Source of the DNA: Providencia sp. R33
GTDB taxonomy: Bacteria > Pseudomonadota > Gammaproteobacteria > Enterobacterales > Enterobacteriaceae
DNA length: 64,000 nucleotides
Assembly (NCBI RefSeq): GCF_019343475.1
Contig: NZ_CP072453.1
Location: forward strand, 1,302,001 to 1,366,000
Direction of reading: 5' to 3'
Shown here: piece after piece, positions 54,209 through 63,414 of the stretch
Position numbering within the stretch: position 1 is the first letter of the stretch
How the letters are laid out: every line of letters begins with the position of its first letter
The notes under the pieces: model-generated
Databases searched by the model: none
The model's input: the letters and a program-made list of their open reading frames with translations, nothing else
What the model was told of the DNA's origin: nothing
Made by a program: the position numbers and the translations under genes

Positions 54209-55398
54209 TAGATTTCCCCTTTACTGGCTAAAATATCATGTACTGTGAAAATATCTTTATCGCCACGGCCCGATAAATTGACAATTAATAATTGCTCTTT
54301 ATTGGGTTCTTGCTCTGCCATTTTTAACGCATAAGCCAAAGCGTGTGAGGATTCTAATGCAGGGATAATACCTTCTTTACGTGATAATAGTTTAAATGCA
54401 TTTAACGCTTCGTCATCAGTAATAGAGACATATTCTGCGCGTCCAATACTGTTTAAATGTGCGTGTTGTGGCCCAACTGAAGGGAAGTCTAACCCCGCAG
54501 AAATAGAGTAAGATTCTTCTATTTGTCCCTCATTAGTCTGCATCATTGGGGATTTCATCCCAAAGTAGATACCCACGCGACCATGTTTTAACGGCGCGCC
54601 ATGTTGCCCTGACTCAATGCCTAAGCCCGCAGGTTCCACGCCAATGAGGTTGACATTTTCCTCAGGGATAAAAGATGCAAACATACCAATTGCATTGGAG
54701 CCACCACCAATGCATGCAATGACTGCATCGGGTAAACGGCCTTCTTTTTCAAGAATTTGCTGTTTGGCTTCATCCCCGATCATGCGTTGAAATTCACGTA
54801 CGATAGTTGGATAAGGGTGAGGGCCTGCCGCGGTACCTAGTAAATAATGTGCTTTATCATAGCTGCCAGACCAGTCTCTCAATGCTTCGTTACAAGCATC
54901 TTTAAGCGTGGCGGAACCACTGTGGACAGGGATAACCTCTGCACCCATCAGTTTCATACGAAATACGTTAGGAGACTGGCGCTCAACGTCTTTGGCTCCC
55001 ATATAAATACGGCACTTCATGTTGAGAAGCGCACAAGCTAAGGCTGTTGCGACACCATGTTGCCCTGCACCAGTTTCAGCAATAATTTCTGTTTTACCCA
55101 TGCGTTTAGCCAGTAACGCTTGGCCCAATACTTGGTTGGTTTTGTGCGCGCCACCATGAAGAAGGTCTTCACGCTTTAAATACAGTTTTGTTTTGGTGCC
55201 TGCGGTGAGGTTTTTGCACAGCGTTAACGCTGTTGGACGACCTGCATAGTTTTTAAGGAGATCGTGAAATTCTTTGATAAATTCAGCGTCGTCTTGGGCG
55301 GTAATAAAGGCATCTTCTAATTGATTGAGTGCAGGGATTAAAATCTCTGGCACATATTGCCCACCAAACTCACCGAAATACGGATCTAATTTGCTCAT
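54208..55398 (-). CDS. trpB: Tryptophan synthase beta subunit
   Basis: A 396-residue PLP enzyme that condenses indole with L-serine to tryptophan. The PLP lysine is in KREDLLHGGAHKTNQVLGQA (about 87). The phosphate loop GGGSNAIGMF and the conserved GAGQHGVATA are present. One-base overlap with trpA suggests coupled translation and 1:1 assembly into the alpha2beta2 complex. Confidence 0.98.
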   Translation of the reverse strand: MSKLDPYFGEFGGQYVPEILIPALNQLEDAFITAQDDAEFIKEFHDLLKNYAGRPTALTLCKNLTAGTKTKLYLKREDLLHGGAHKTNQVLGQALLAKRMGKTEIIAETGAGQHGVATALACALLNMKCRIYMGAKDVERQSPNVFRMKLMGAEVIPVHSGSATLKDACNEALRDWSGSYDKAHYLLGTAAGPHPYPTIVREFQRMIGDEAKQQILEKEGRLPDAVIACIGGGSNAIGMFASFIPEENVNLIGVEPAGLGIESGQHGAPLKHGRVGIYFGMKSPMMQTNEGQIEESYSISAGLDFPSVGPQHAHLNSIGRAEYVSITDDEALNAFKLLSRKEGIIPALESSHALAYALKMAEQEPNKEQLLIVNLSGRGDKDIFTVHDILASKGEI

Positions 55399-55459
55399 TG
55401 TTTGTTATCCATCTCATCAGTTAAAACATAATTTATTGGTTTAGTTTTATCTTTTCGCT

Positions 55460-56836
55460 TTATTGCACTGTTGATTCAGCTTGTAACGTTGATAACACTA
55501 ATTTAATTTTTTGCTCACTCTTAATGCCTGGCTCAATTTCGACACCAGAGTTAAAATCCAACCCATTACACAGTAATTTAGAGGCTTGAAGGCAGTTTTG
55601 AGGATTTAACCCGCCAGCTATCATTAACTTTTGTTTTGCGGTTGTTGGAATCGCTGACCAATCGAAGCTTTTCCCTGTTCCACCTTGGCCATTATCGAGT
55701 AATAGAACATCAACATCTTGAGTCGCGTATTCAGAGAAGTTAGCGTGCGACATGTCCAGTGCTTTCCATACCTCACAATAACTTGGCAGGTGGGTGCGAA
55801 TTTCCTGAATATATTGCAGATCTTCATTTCCGTGTAATTGCACGGCAAAAAGTGCTAGCTTTTTTGCGATATGAGCGACAAAGTCGACGGATTGATTGCG
55901 AAATACACCAACATATTTTAGTGGGGCCGAATGAACGATACGCTCGGCTTGTGACAGTGTCACTTTTCGAGGGGAGGATTCCGCAAAGATTAACCCACCA
56001 AAACAAGCGCCAGCGTCGAATGCCGTTTTTGCATCTTGTTCGCGAGTCAAACCACACACTTTATGCTCACCGACCAGCAATTTTTGCAATGCTTTTGCGA
56101 GGTCATCTTGTTCCATCAACGCGCTACCAATCAAAAAGCCGTTAGCGTATTCGCTAAGGGATTGAATATGCTGATGCAGATGAATACCAGACTCACTGAT
56201 CACAATCGTTTCTGGTGCTAAACGTGGTGCTAATTCTCGGGTACGATTTAAATCAATAGATAAATCGCGCAGGTCACGGTTATTAATCCCCACCACTTTA
56301 GATTTTAATTTAATGGCGCGCTCTAATTCTTCTTCGTTGCTCACTTCGGTTAAAACACCCATATTGAGTTGATGGGCAACATCCGCTAAAGCAATATATT
56401 CTTCGTCATTTAACACCGATAACATCAATAAAATAGCATCAGCTTGATAATGGCGAGCAAGGTAAATTTGGTATGGGTCGATAATAAAATCTTTGCATAA
56501 AACAGGTTGTTTAACCGTATTACTGACAATAGTCAGGTATTCCATATTCCCTTGAAAATATTTTTCGTCAGTGAGAACAGAAATCGCAGACGCATAAGGC
56601 GCATAGGTTTTTGCAATCACTTCAGGGTCAAAATCTTCACGAATTAACCCTTTTGATGGAGACGCCTTTTTACATTCCAAAATAAAGACAGGGCGCTTAG
56701 CGCTTAGCGCGTCATAAAAACGACGTTGGCTTGGCTGTAAAGTGGAAAAAAAGCTCTCTAAGGGTTGTTTCGCTTTGCGTTCAACAAGGTAAACAGCTTT
56801 ATCATCAACAATTTTTTGTAATACTGTCGCTTTCAT
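55460..56836 (-). CDS. trpC: Bifunctional IGP synthase / PRA isomerase TrpC(F)
   Basis: A 458-residue fusion of two TIM barrels. The N-terminal part (about 1–255) is indole-3-glycerol-phosphate synthase with ILECKKASPSKGLIREDFDP, PVLCKDFIIDPYQIYLARHY and VVGINNRDL. The C-terminal part is phosphoribosylanthranilate isomerase with VCGLTREQDA, FAVQLHGNED and DNGQGGTGKSFDW. The enteric fusion is typical. The start at 56836 has AAGGAACCC upstream and matches E. coli; it begins one base after the trpD stop. Confidence 0.97.
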   Translation of the reverse strand: MKATVLQKIVDDKAVYLVERKAKQPLESFFSTLQPSQRRFYDALSAKRPVFILECKKASPSKGLIREDFDPEVIAKTYAPYASAISVLTDEKYFQGNMEYLTIVSNTVKQPVLCKDFIIDPYQIYLARHYQADAILLMLSVLNDEEYIALADVAHQLNMGVLTEVSNEEELERAIKLKSKVVGINNRDLRDLSIDLNRTRELAPRLAPETIVISESGIHLHQHIQSLSEYANGFLIGSALMEQDDLAKALQKLLVGEHKVCGLTREQDAKTAFDAGACFGGLIFAESSPRKVTLSQAERIVHSAPLKYVGVFRNQSVDFVAHIAKKLALFAVQLHGNEDLQYIQEIRTHLPSYCEVWKALDMSHANFSEYATQDVDVLLLDNGQGGTGKSFDWSAIPTTAKQKLMIAGGLNPQNCLQASKLLCNGLDFNSGVEIEPGIKSEQKIKLVLSTLQAESTVQ

Positions 56837-56837
56837 T

Positions 56838-57839
56838 TTATGGGTTCCTTGCAGCGAGCGCGGTGACTCGATCGAATGATTTGCCGCTGCGAATAATCGC
56901 GAGAGCATGTTCGCTATTTTGTTTTAAATCTTCATGGCCGTTAATTCGCATTAACATCGCCACATTAGCTGCGACGGCAGCTTCATGAGCGGCTTTACCA
57001 TGCCCTTGTAACAACTGGGTTAATAGCTCACGGTTTTCTTCTGGTGTACCGCCTTCTAAATCACGTAATTGATATGGCGTTAAGCCAAAATCATCCGCAG
57101 TTAATTGGTAATGATGCAGTACGCCGTCTTTTAATTCAGCAACTTGGGTTGTGGCATGAAGCGAAACTTCATCCATCCCTCCACTGTGTACCACAGCTGC
57201 ACGGGTAAAACCAAGCATATCTAAGGTTTCAGCTACTGGTTTGACAAGTGATTCTTGATAAACACCAATTAGCGCGATAGGTGGGCGAGCTGGGTTGATT
57301 AAAGGCCCAAGAACGTTAAATAATGTCCGTGTTTTCAGTTGTGAACGAACGGGTGCTGCGTGGCGAAAACCACTGTGATACTGCGGTGCAAATAAAAAAC
57401 ACACCCCTAAATCATCTAAAGTATCCCGTGCACTCTGGGCGCTTAAATCCAGCGCGATACCAAAAGCGGCTAATAAATCTGATGACCCAGAGCGGCTGGA
57501 TACGCTGCGGTTACCATGCTTAGCAACTTTAATTCCTGCTTCAGCGGCAACAAATGCGCTAGCCGTTGAGATATTAATACTGTTTGCGCCATCACCACCG
57601 GTACCCACGATGTCACTGAATTGATAGTCAGGACGAGGGAATGGCTGGGCATTTTCTAAGCAAGCAAGGGCAGCACCTGCTATTTCTTGGGGTTGTTCAC
57701 CACGCATTTTCATGCTGATGAGAACAGCGGCTAGTTGTGGTTCAGTCAACTCACCTTGAATAATGGCATTAAATAAATACTGGCTTTCTTGCTGTGTCAG
57801 TGGCTGTGCTTTGAATAATTTATCATAAATATTTTGCAT
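56838..57839 (-). CDS. trpD: Anthranilate phosphoribosyltransferase
   Basis: A 333-residue enzyme that transfers the phosphoribosyl group of PRPP to anthranilate. The PRPP-binding glycine loop is in DIVGTGGDGANSINISTASA, and KHGNRSVSSRSGSSDLLAA is conserved. Unlike E. coli, where TrpG and TrpD are fused, TrpD here is a free protein starting 20 bases after trpG, as in Serratia. An upstream in-frame start would overlap trpG and is rejected. Confidence 0.97.
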   Translation of the reverse strand: MQNIYDKLFKAQPLTQQESQYLFNAIIQGELTEPQLAAVLISMKMRGEQPQEIAGAALACLENAQPFPRPDYQFSDIVGTGGDGANSINISTASAFVAAEAGIKVAKHGNRSVSSRSGSSDLLAAFGIALDLSAQSARDTLDDLGVCFLFAPQYHSGFRHAAPVRSQLKTRTLFNVLGPLINPARPPIALIGVYQESLVKPVAETLDMLGFTRAAVVHSGGMDEVSLHATTQVAELKDGVLHHYQLTADDFGLTPYQLRDLEGGTPEENRELLTQLLQGHGKAAHEAAVAANVAMLMRINGHEDLKQNSEHALAIIRSGKSFDRVTALAARNP

Positions 57840-57859
57840 AATTGGCTCTCTATATCCCG

Positions 57860-58471
57860 TTAGTGCGAATGAGTTGTGGTGCTTGCATTGGGTGTAGAAA
57901 GAGCCCACGCCACGGTGTTTTCTAACAACTGTTTGCCTTGCGTTGTTAAAATAGATTCAGGATGAAATTGGAATCCACACACTCTGTCTTGCTCATTTCG
58001 CACGGCCATAACCATTCCGTTGGATTGTGCACTGATTGTCAGTGTTTCAGGAATTTGGCTACCCACTAAAGAGTGGTAACGAGCCACGGAAACTGGGTTT
58101 TCGAGATCAGCAAACATCGCTTGCCCATCGTGGGTAGCAAGGGACGCTTTACCATGTAAAATCTCAGCAGCAGAAGAAACAACGCCGCCATATGCTTCAA
58201 CGATGGCTTGGTGACCTAAGCAAATCCCAATCACAGGAATTTTGCCGATAACCTGTTTTAAAACGTCAGGCATTGAGCCTGCCTCGCTCGGTTTCCCTGG
58301 GCCTGGTGATAACACTAAAATGGGTGAACTCATTTGGTTTAAAACGGATAAAATATGTTTTGAGCTCACGGTATTACGGTAAATAACCACTTGGTGGCCA
58401 CTTGCGCGCAATTGATCGACCAAGTTGTAAGTGAAAGAATCCACATTATCGAGCAGTAAGATATTCGCCAT
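57860..58471 (-). CDS. trpG: Anthranilate synthase glutamine amidotransferase component
   Basis: A 203-residue class I amidotransferase supplying ammonia to TrpE. The nucleophilic Cys is in IPVIGICLGHQAIVEAYGG (about 84) and the His/Glu pair in GFQFHPESILT. LSPGPGKPSEAG forms the oxyanion region. It starts at the base that ends trpE (TAATG), so the two subunits are translationally coupled. Confidence 0.96.
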   Translation of the reverse strand: MANILLLDNVDSFTYNLVDQLRASGHQVVIYRNTVSSKHILSVLNQMSSPILVLSPGPGKPSEAGSMPDVLKQVIGKIPVIGICLGHQAIVEAYGGVVSSAAEILHGKASLATHDGQAMFADLENPVSVARYHSLVGSQIPETLTISAQSNGMVMAVRNEQDRVCGFQFHPESILTTQGKQLLENTVAWALSTPNASTTTHSH

Positions 58472-60045
58472 TAGAATAACTCCTTCACTTGATGGGCTTG
58501 GGCAATTGCGCGGATCACCGCGCGTGCTTTATTGCGGGTTTCATCGGCTTCTGCTTGAGGCGATGAATCCAGAACGACACCACCGCCTGCCTGCACGGTT
58601 GCAATGCCGTTTTCGACATACGCTGAACGGATGACGATACAGGTATCGAAATCGCCTCTACCATTGAAATAACCCACCGCACCACCATAGGAGCCACGAC
58701 GCTGTTGTTCATATTGCGCAATTAATTGCATGGCTTTCACTTTTGGTGCTCCCGTTAATGTACCCATATTCATACAGGCTTGATAAGCATGGAAAACGTC
58801 TAAATCGTGGCGCAACGTCCCGACCACATGAGAAACTAAATGCATTACAAAGGAATAACGATCCACTTTGGTTAAGTCTGCTACATAGCGGCTACCAGCC
58901 TCACAAATTCGCGCGAGGTCATTACGAGCAAGGTCAACCAGCATGATGTGCTCCGCTAATTCTTTTGCATCGGTACGCATTGAAAGTTCAATTCTGCTAT
59001 CTAAATCGAGGTCGATATCCCCTTGAGCATTACGGCCGCGAGGGCGAGTACCCGCGATAGGGTAAATTTCCACTTTTCGGTCGCTGGTGGCATATTTCAA
59101 TGCGCTTTCTGGCGATGCACCAAACAGCGTGAAATCCTGATCTTGCATATAAAACATATAAGGACTTGGGTTTTGCGCCTTAAGTTTTTGATACGCAATC
59201 AGCGGATGCGAACATGGCATCGTGAATTTACGTGATGGCACTACTTGGAAGATATCCCCACAATAAATTGCTTCTTTTAGGGAAGTGACAATAGCGCAAT
59301 ATTCTTGGTCATTTTTACTCAAGGTAACTTGGAAGTTAGGCTCACTTTGCAAAGGCAGCGCAGGTAAAAATGGGCGGCAAGACGCAATAATTTCATTGTG
59401 ACGATGTTTAACCGAGTTTAGCGATTGTGTGTCTTGGTTGAAAATGCAACTTTTTATACGCGCCGCTTGATTTTGATGGTCGATCACTAAATAGTGTTCT
59501 GCCACAAAGAAACAGTAATCAGGGCACTGATTGACTGCCTTAACTTCAGGAATAGATTCAAAGTTGGCCACAAGGTCATAAGCAAATAACCCGCCCACAA
59601 ATACGGTTTCTGGTTTAGTGGAATAGGTTTGCGCTAAGGCTGGCAATGCACGTAACACGTCTAAGCATGATGCTGCTTTTAATCGGCTATCTTCATCTAA
59701 AGCCGCGTTAGGTTGTTCAAAGGTGACGGTCAATAAAGTGGTTTCAATGGTGTGAGCACAAATCAATGCAGAAAGTTGTTCTAACAGCAAAGGCAATAAG
59801 GCTTGGCCGTTTAATGTTAACGCTTCAATTTCGACACGTTGGCCAAAAGCGCGAATACGTAGCGCACTGTTAACAATCAATAAACTTTGTAAGTTAGCTT
59901 TATTGTTGATTTCAGCAGACTCCAGCAACATGGTTGATGGAACGGCATGACATAAGTGATTGAATAACAGCGTTGGATCTGGCTGATAGTTAATTGGGCT
60001 ATCCAGATACGTAAAATGTGCTAATGTGGTGTTTTGTTTGTTCAT
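58471..60045 (-). CDS. trpE: Anthranilate synthase component I
   Basis: A 524-residue chorismate-utilising enzyme and first step of Trp synthesis. The N-terminal LLESAEIN around residue 40 is the conserved tryptophan feedback-binding segment. The catalytic half has DIFQVVPSRKF, GASPESALKY, PIAGTRPRGRN, LVDLARNDL and GGAVGYFNGRGDFDTCIVIR. It is the first structural gene of trpEGDCBA, located behind the trpL attenuator. Confidence 0.98.
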   Translation of the reverse strand: MNKQNTTLAHFTYLDSPINYQPDPTLLFNHLCHAVPSTMLLESAEINNKANLQSLLIVNSALRIRAFGQRVEIEALTLNGQALLPLLLEQLSALICAHTIETTLLTVTFEQPNAALDEDSRLKAASCLDVLRALPALAQTYSTKPETVFVGGLFAYDLVANFESIPEVKAVNQCPDYCFFVAEHYLVIDHQNQAARIKSCIFNQDTQSLNSVKHRHNEIIASCRPFLPALPLQSEPNFQVTLSKNDQEYCAIVTSLKEAIYCGDIFQVVPSRKFTMPCSHPLIAYQKLKAQNPSPYMFYMQDQDFTLFGASPESALKYATSDRKVEIYPIAGTRPRGRNAQGDIDLDLDSRIELSMRTDAKELAEHIMLVDLARNDLARICEAGSRYVADLTKVDRYSFVMHLVSHVVGTLRHDLDVFHAYQACMNMGTLTGAPKVKAMQLIAQYEQQRRGSYGGAVGYFNGRGDFDTCIVIRSAYVENGIATVQAGGGVVLDSSPQAEADETRNKARAVIRAIAQAHQVKELF

Positions 60046-60074
60046 TTTGTTGCCTTAAGCTAATTTTAGACATT

Positions 60075-60105
60075 AAAAAACCCGCCGTACGAAGGGCGGG
60101 TTTGG
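60075..60105 (-). terminator. trp attenuator (intrinsic terminator)
   Basis: On the minus strand CCCGCC…GGCGGG (plus 60081–60086, 60095–60100) is followed by TTTTTT, between trpL and trpE. Confidence 0.92.
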
Positions 60106-60123
60106 CACTGAGGCATGGTTTAA

Positions 60124-60195
60124 CTATGCGTGTGCGGCTTCCGCCCAATTTGGGAAGTCACGCCACCAACGATTTGTTAAGTTAATTAAAGCCAT
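60124..60195 (-). CDS. trpL: trp operon leader peptide
   Basis: A 23-residue peptide on the minus strand, starting MALINLT, then RWWRDF and PNWAEA, ending at TAG. It has two adjacent Trp codons and a third six residues later; E. coli TrpL has 14 residues with two. Ribosome stalling at these codons when charged Trp-tRNA is scarce would favour the antiterminator over the attenuator that follows 19–49 bases downstream. The gene is too short for ordinary gene finders. Context (promoter, operator, attenuator, trpE) makes the call secure. Confidence 0.93.
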   Translation of the reverse strand: MALINLTNRWWRDFPNWAEAAHA

Positions 60196-60245
60196 AATGT
60201 GCCTCACTGGATAAACTGAATAATTTTGGCTGTAAGCCATCTTGC

Positions 60246-60279
60246 GTACTAGTAAACTGGATCACCTTGAAAGTGTCAA
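60246..60279 (-). promoter_or_regulatory. trp promoter and TrpR operator
   Basis: −35 TTGACA (60274–60279), 17-base spacer and −10 TTTACT (60251–60256) on the minus strand. CCAGTTTACTAGTAC (60246–60260) overlapping the −10 matches the TrpR operator pattern (CTAGTT/AACTAG with GTAC end). Confidence 0.88.
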
Positions 60280-60314
60280 GTACTTTGTTAATTTTTAGGA
60301 AAAAATAGCTATTT

Positions 60315-61211
60315 ATGGAAATTGGAGACGATATCACCTTGCAACCTGTGTCGACACCGTTACTCACTCGCTACGACTTACATAGCCATACGACGGCTTC
60401 CGATGGGGATTTAACGCCAGAGGAGTTAATCGAGCGGGCGATTGAAAAAGGCATCAATGTTTTAGCGATCACCGACCACGATACGTGCGACGGTTTACTG
60501 CAAGCGAGGCAATATTTACGCGATAACGAAAAGCCGATTGAGCTGGTTAATGGTGTTGAGGTTTCAACGCTATGGGAAAATATTGAAATCCATATTGTTG
60601 GTTTAAACTTTTCCCCAGAACACCCTGCAATGCTAGCGCTCCTTGCTGAGCAATCGGCTCGGCGCGAAGAGCGTGGAATTGAGATGGGACGGCGCTTACA
60701 AAAAGCGGGTATTGAAGACGCGTGGGAGAATGCACAAAACATATCGGGTGGTGGGCAAGTAACACGTGCGCATTTTGCACAATATATCGTGAAAATTGGC
60801 AAAGAAAAAACCATCAACAATGTGTTTAAACGCTATTTGTCTAAAGGCAAAACAGGTTATGTGCCTGCAACATGGTGTAGTATTGAAGCTGCCATTGAGG
60901 CTATCCATGCCGCAGGTGGCGTGGCCGTTTTAGCTCACCCGTCTAAATACCAGCTTTCAAATAAATGGTTAAAACGGGTTATTGCGCATTTCAAAGCGCA
61001 TGGTGGCGATGCAATGGAGATTTCCCATTGCCAACAACCTCCTAATGAAAAGCAGTATTTAGCAGAGCTAGCAAAAAACGCCGATTTGCGAACATCTGTG
61101 GGTTCTGACTTCCATCGCCCTTGTTCTTGGATTGAATTGGGGCGAAACCTCTGGTTACCGAATGACGACCAAGCGGTTTGGGCGCTGTGGAGTGAGGTAA
61201 AAAACAGCTAA
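60315..61211 (+). CDS. rnaAM: PHP-domain nuclease RNase AM (YciV/TrpH)
   Basis: A 298-residue PHP phosphoesterase. Metal-binding motifs DLHSHTTASDG (about residue 22), ITDHD, EIHIVGLN, GVAVLAHPSKY and SVGSDFHRPCSWIELG are all present. E. coli RNase AM (also TrpH or YciV) is a 5'-3' exonuclease that trims 5' ends of rRNA and acts on 3',5'-bisphosphates. The start is uncertain: ATG 60315 has only AGGA at long distance, while TTG at 60339 follows GGAG. It diverges from the trp operon, as in E. coli. Confidence 0.92.
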   Translation: MEIGDDITLQPVSTPLLTRYDLHSHTTASDGDLTPEELIERAIEKGINVLAITDHDTCDGLLQARQYLRDNEKPIELVNGVEVSTLWENIEIHIVGLNFSPEHPAMLALLAEQSARREERGIEMGRRLQKAGIEDAWENAQNISGGGQVTRAHFAQYIVKIGKEKTINNVFKRYLSKGKTGYVPATWCSIEAAIEAIHAAGGVAVLAHPSKYQLSNKWLKRVIAHFKAHGGDAMEISHCQQPPNEKQYLAELAKNADLRTSVGSDFHRPCSWIELGRNLWLPNDDQAVWALWSEVKNS

Positions 61212-61359
61212 TTCGTTGATGTATTGGCAGGTCGGTGTAAAATAACAAGATACAGAGAGTGATTAGTTTAAAACTAACCATTCCATTGAACAAAGAGATA
61301 GTGCCATTTTTAGGTGTTTTGCCGGGTGATGCTGTCGATACCAAATTGTTGAGGTATAT

Positions 61360-61980
61360 ATGAGCCAGTTTTTTTATGTCCATCCGGATAACCCACAAGC
61401 TCGGTTAATCAGCCAAAGTGTTGAGATCCTAAATAAAGGCGGTGTGGTGGTTTATCCTACAGATTCAGGGTATGCCATTGGCTGTCGCTTAGAAGAAAAA
61501 GAGGCATTACAGCGAATTTGCCGTATCCGCCAGTTAGATGCTAACCACAATTTTACGTTAATGTGCCGTGATCTTTCTGAGCTTTCTAACTATGCACACG
61601 TGGATAATACGGTATTTCGTTTAATTAAGAATAATACCCCAGGTAATTACACGTTTATCTTAAAAGCGACCAAAGAAGTGCCTCGCCGTTTGATGAATGA
61701 AAAACGTAAAACAATTGGTTTACGTGTTCCATCAAACCCGATTGCACGAGACTTACTGGAAGCGGTTGGCGAGCCACTGATGTCAACGAGTTTGATTATG
61801 CCAGGTGATGATTTTACCCAATCGGATCCAGAAGAAATTCGTGATTTGTTAGATAAACAAGTGGACTTAGTGATCCACGGTGGTTATATCGGCCAGAAAC
61901 CAACCACAGTCATTGATTTCACTGATGACACTCCGGTTGTGGCACGTGTTGGCACTGGCGATCCATCACCATTTGAATAA
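61360..61980 (+). CDS. yciO: YciO family (YrdC/Sua5-like) protein
   Basis: A 206-residue protein with the YrdC-type fold: VVYPTDSGYAIGCRLEEKEA, IRQLDANHNFTLMCRDLSEL, GNYTFILKATKEVPRR and KTIGLRVPSNPIARDLL are conserved. It resembles the tRNA threonylcarbamoyladenosine enzyme TsaC, but YciO has not been shown to replace it in vivo. Length equals E. coli YciO. It lies between rnaAM and rluB, the E. coli order; GAGG precedes the ATG. Confidence 0.93.
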   Translation: MSQFFYVHPDNPQARLISQSVEILNKGGVVVYPTDSGYAIGCRLEEKEALQRICRIRQLDANHNFTLMCRDLSELSNYAHVDNTVFRLIKNNTPGNYTFILKATKEVPRRLMNEKRKTIGLRVPSNPIARDLLEAVGEPLMSTSLIMPGDDFTQSDPEEIRDLLDKQVDLVIHGGYIGQKPTTVIDFTDDTPVVARVGTGDPSPFE

Positions 61981-62145
61981 AACAAGCCGTTTAGGCATCG
62001 AAAGTGCGATAACGTGATAAATGGTAGGGGTTCAGGGGAAACCTGTGTATAATGCGCGGGTTTTCAAATTCATGACTTTTTGCACTCGTTTTTGTACTGG
62101 GCAAAAAGTTATTTGACGCCTGTGAAGGCGACAGTAGAGGGTTAC

Positions 62146-63063
62146 ATGAGCGCTAAACCGCAAAATACAGAGAAATTACAAAAAATCCTTGCTCGTTCTG
62201 GGCATGGTTCACGTCGTGAAATCGAAACCTTCCTGCAAGCAGGTCGGATCAGTGTAGACGGTAAAATCGCCACTTTGGGCGACCGTGTCGAAGTCAAAGC
62301 ATCAACCAAAATTCGTTTAGATGGCCGTTTATTGGCAATCAAAGAAGCTGAAAAAGAAATTTGCCGTGTGATGGCTTATTACAAACCTGAAGGTGAGTTG
62401 TGTACACGCCACGACCCTGAAGGGCGCCCAACGGTCTTTACACGTCTGCCAAAACTGACAGGGGCAAGATGGATTGCCGTTGGTCGTCTTGATGTGAATA
62501 CCAGTGGATTGCTGTTATTTACAACAGACGGCGAGTTAGCTAACCGCTTAATGCACCCAAGTCGTGAAGTTGAACGTGAATACGCAGTGCGTGTTTTTGG
62601 CGAAATTAACGATGCAAAAATCCGCCAGTTAACCCAAGGTGTTCAACTCGAAGATGGCCCTGCATCTTTTAAAACCGTCTCTTATCGCGGTGGTGAAGGG
62701 ATGAACCAATGGTATAACGTCACCTTAACGGAAGGACGTAACCGTGAAGTTCGCCGTTTATGGGAATCCGTAGGCGTACAAGTTAGCCGTTTGATCCGTG
62801 TGCGTTATGGTGATATCGATTTACCAAAAGGCCTACCGCGTGGTGGCTGGACTGAGTTAGGTTTAGAACAAACTAACTACCTACGTGAATTAGTTGAGCT
62901 GCCAGTTGAAACTGAAAGCAAAGTTGCTGTTGAGCGCGACCAACGTAGAATTAAAGCGAATCAAATTCGCCGTGCCGTGAAACGTCACACGCAAGTGGCT
63001 TCACGGCCTGCATCTAAACGCCAATCCTCAGGCCCGACTGCTAAGCGTCGTACACGCATCTAA
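62146..63063 (+). CDS. rluB: 23S rRNA pseudouridine-2605 synthase RluB
   Basis: A 305-residue RsuA-family enzyme. The N-terminal S4 domain (EKLQKILARSGHGSRREIET) is followed by the catalytic domain with the Asp-containing motif AVGRLDVNTSGLLLFTTDGE and NVTLTEGRNREVRRLWES. The C-terminal ~60 residues are a basic tail (KRHTQVASRPASKRQSSGPT), slightly longer than in E. coli. Start 62146 follows GAGGG; the earlier in-frame TTG at 62080 is rejected because it adds 22 unrelated residues. Confidence 0.95.
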   Translation: MSAKPQNTEKLQKILARSGHGSRREIETFLQAGRISVDGKIATLGDRVEVKASTKIRLDGRLLAIKEAEKEICRVMAYYKPEGELCTRHDPEGRPTVFTRLPKLTGARWIAVGRLDVNTSGLLLFTTDGELANRLMHPSREVEREYAVRVFGEINDAKIRQLTQGVQLEDGPASFKTVSYRGGEGMNQWYNVTLTEGRNREVRRLWESVGVQVSRLIRVRYGDIDLPKGLPRGGWTELGLEQTNYLRELVELPVETESKVAVERDQRRIKANQIRRAVKRHTQVASRPASKRQSSGPTAKRRTRI

Positions 63064-63085
63064 TTTACTGTGTAGTTATTATTAA

Positions 63086-63118
63086 GAAGCGATGGCATAA
63101 CACCATCGCTTTTTTTAT
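63086..63118 (+). terminator. Terminator of rluB
   Basis: AGCGATGG/CCATCGCT stem followed by seven T. Confidence 0.9.
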
Positions 63119-63414
63119 CCCTAAAAATAATAGGTTAGCTTGGGTATTTATGTGAAATTACTGATTCAGTTCACAGAAAGGCGATAGCTGTCTGCAATAG
63201 ATAATTAAAATGAGATATTCGTCTCATTTTAATGTAACTAAAAAACTTACCATCAGGCCCTGTGTGAGATTCAACTCACATAATTGCTGCAAAACGTACT
63301 TATAAACTCCTGAACACTATAAGCAGCAACGTCTATTACTTACACGAATAAATGTGGTTTATCCAAATTAATAAAGAATGGTTTATACGTGGATAAACTC
63401 GATAAGGATAAAAG
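63119..63414. promoter_or_regulatory. Upstream region of aphA with two inverted repeats
   Basis: ATTAAAATGAGA/TCTCATTTTAAT (63204–63215, 63222–63233) is a perfect 12-bp inverted repeat with a 6-base loop. TGTGAG-ATTCAA-CTCACA (63263–63280) is a perfect palindromic arm pair. Both lie before aphA, 130–215 bases from its start. No other ORF is visible. Confidence 0.5.

Noticed and set aside
61042..61398. Minus-strand 118-residue ORF over the rnaAM end and yciO start
   Set aside because: It overlaps two well-supported genes, has no homology that I recognise and no ribosome site.
63263..63280. CRP site before aphA
   Set aside because: The arms are perfect but separated by 8 rather than 6 bases between TGTGA and TCACA, which CRP does not normally accept.
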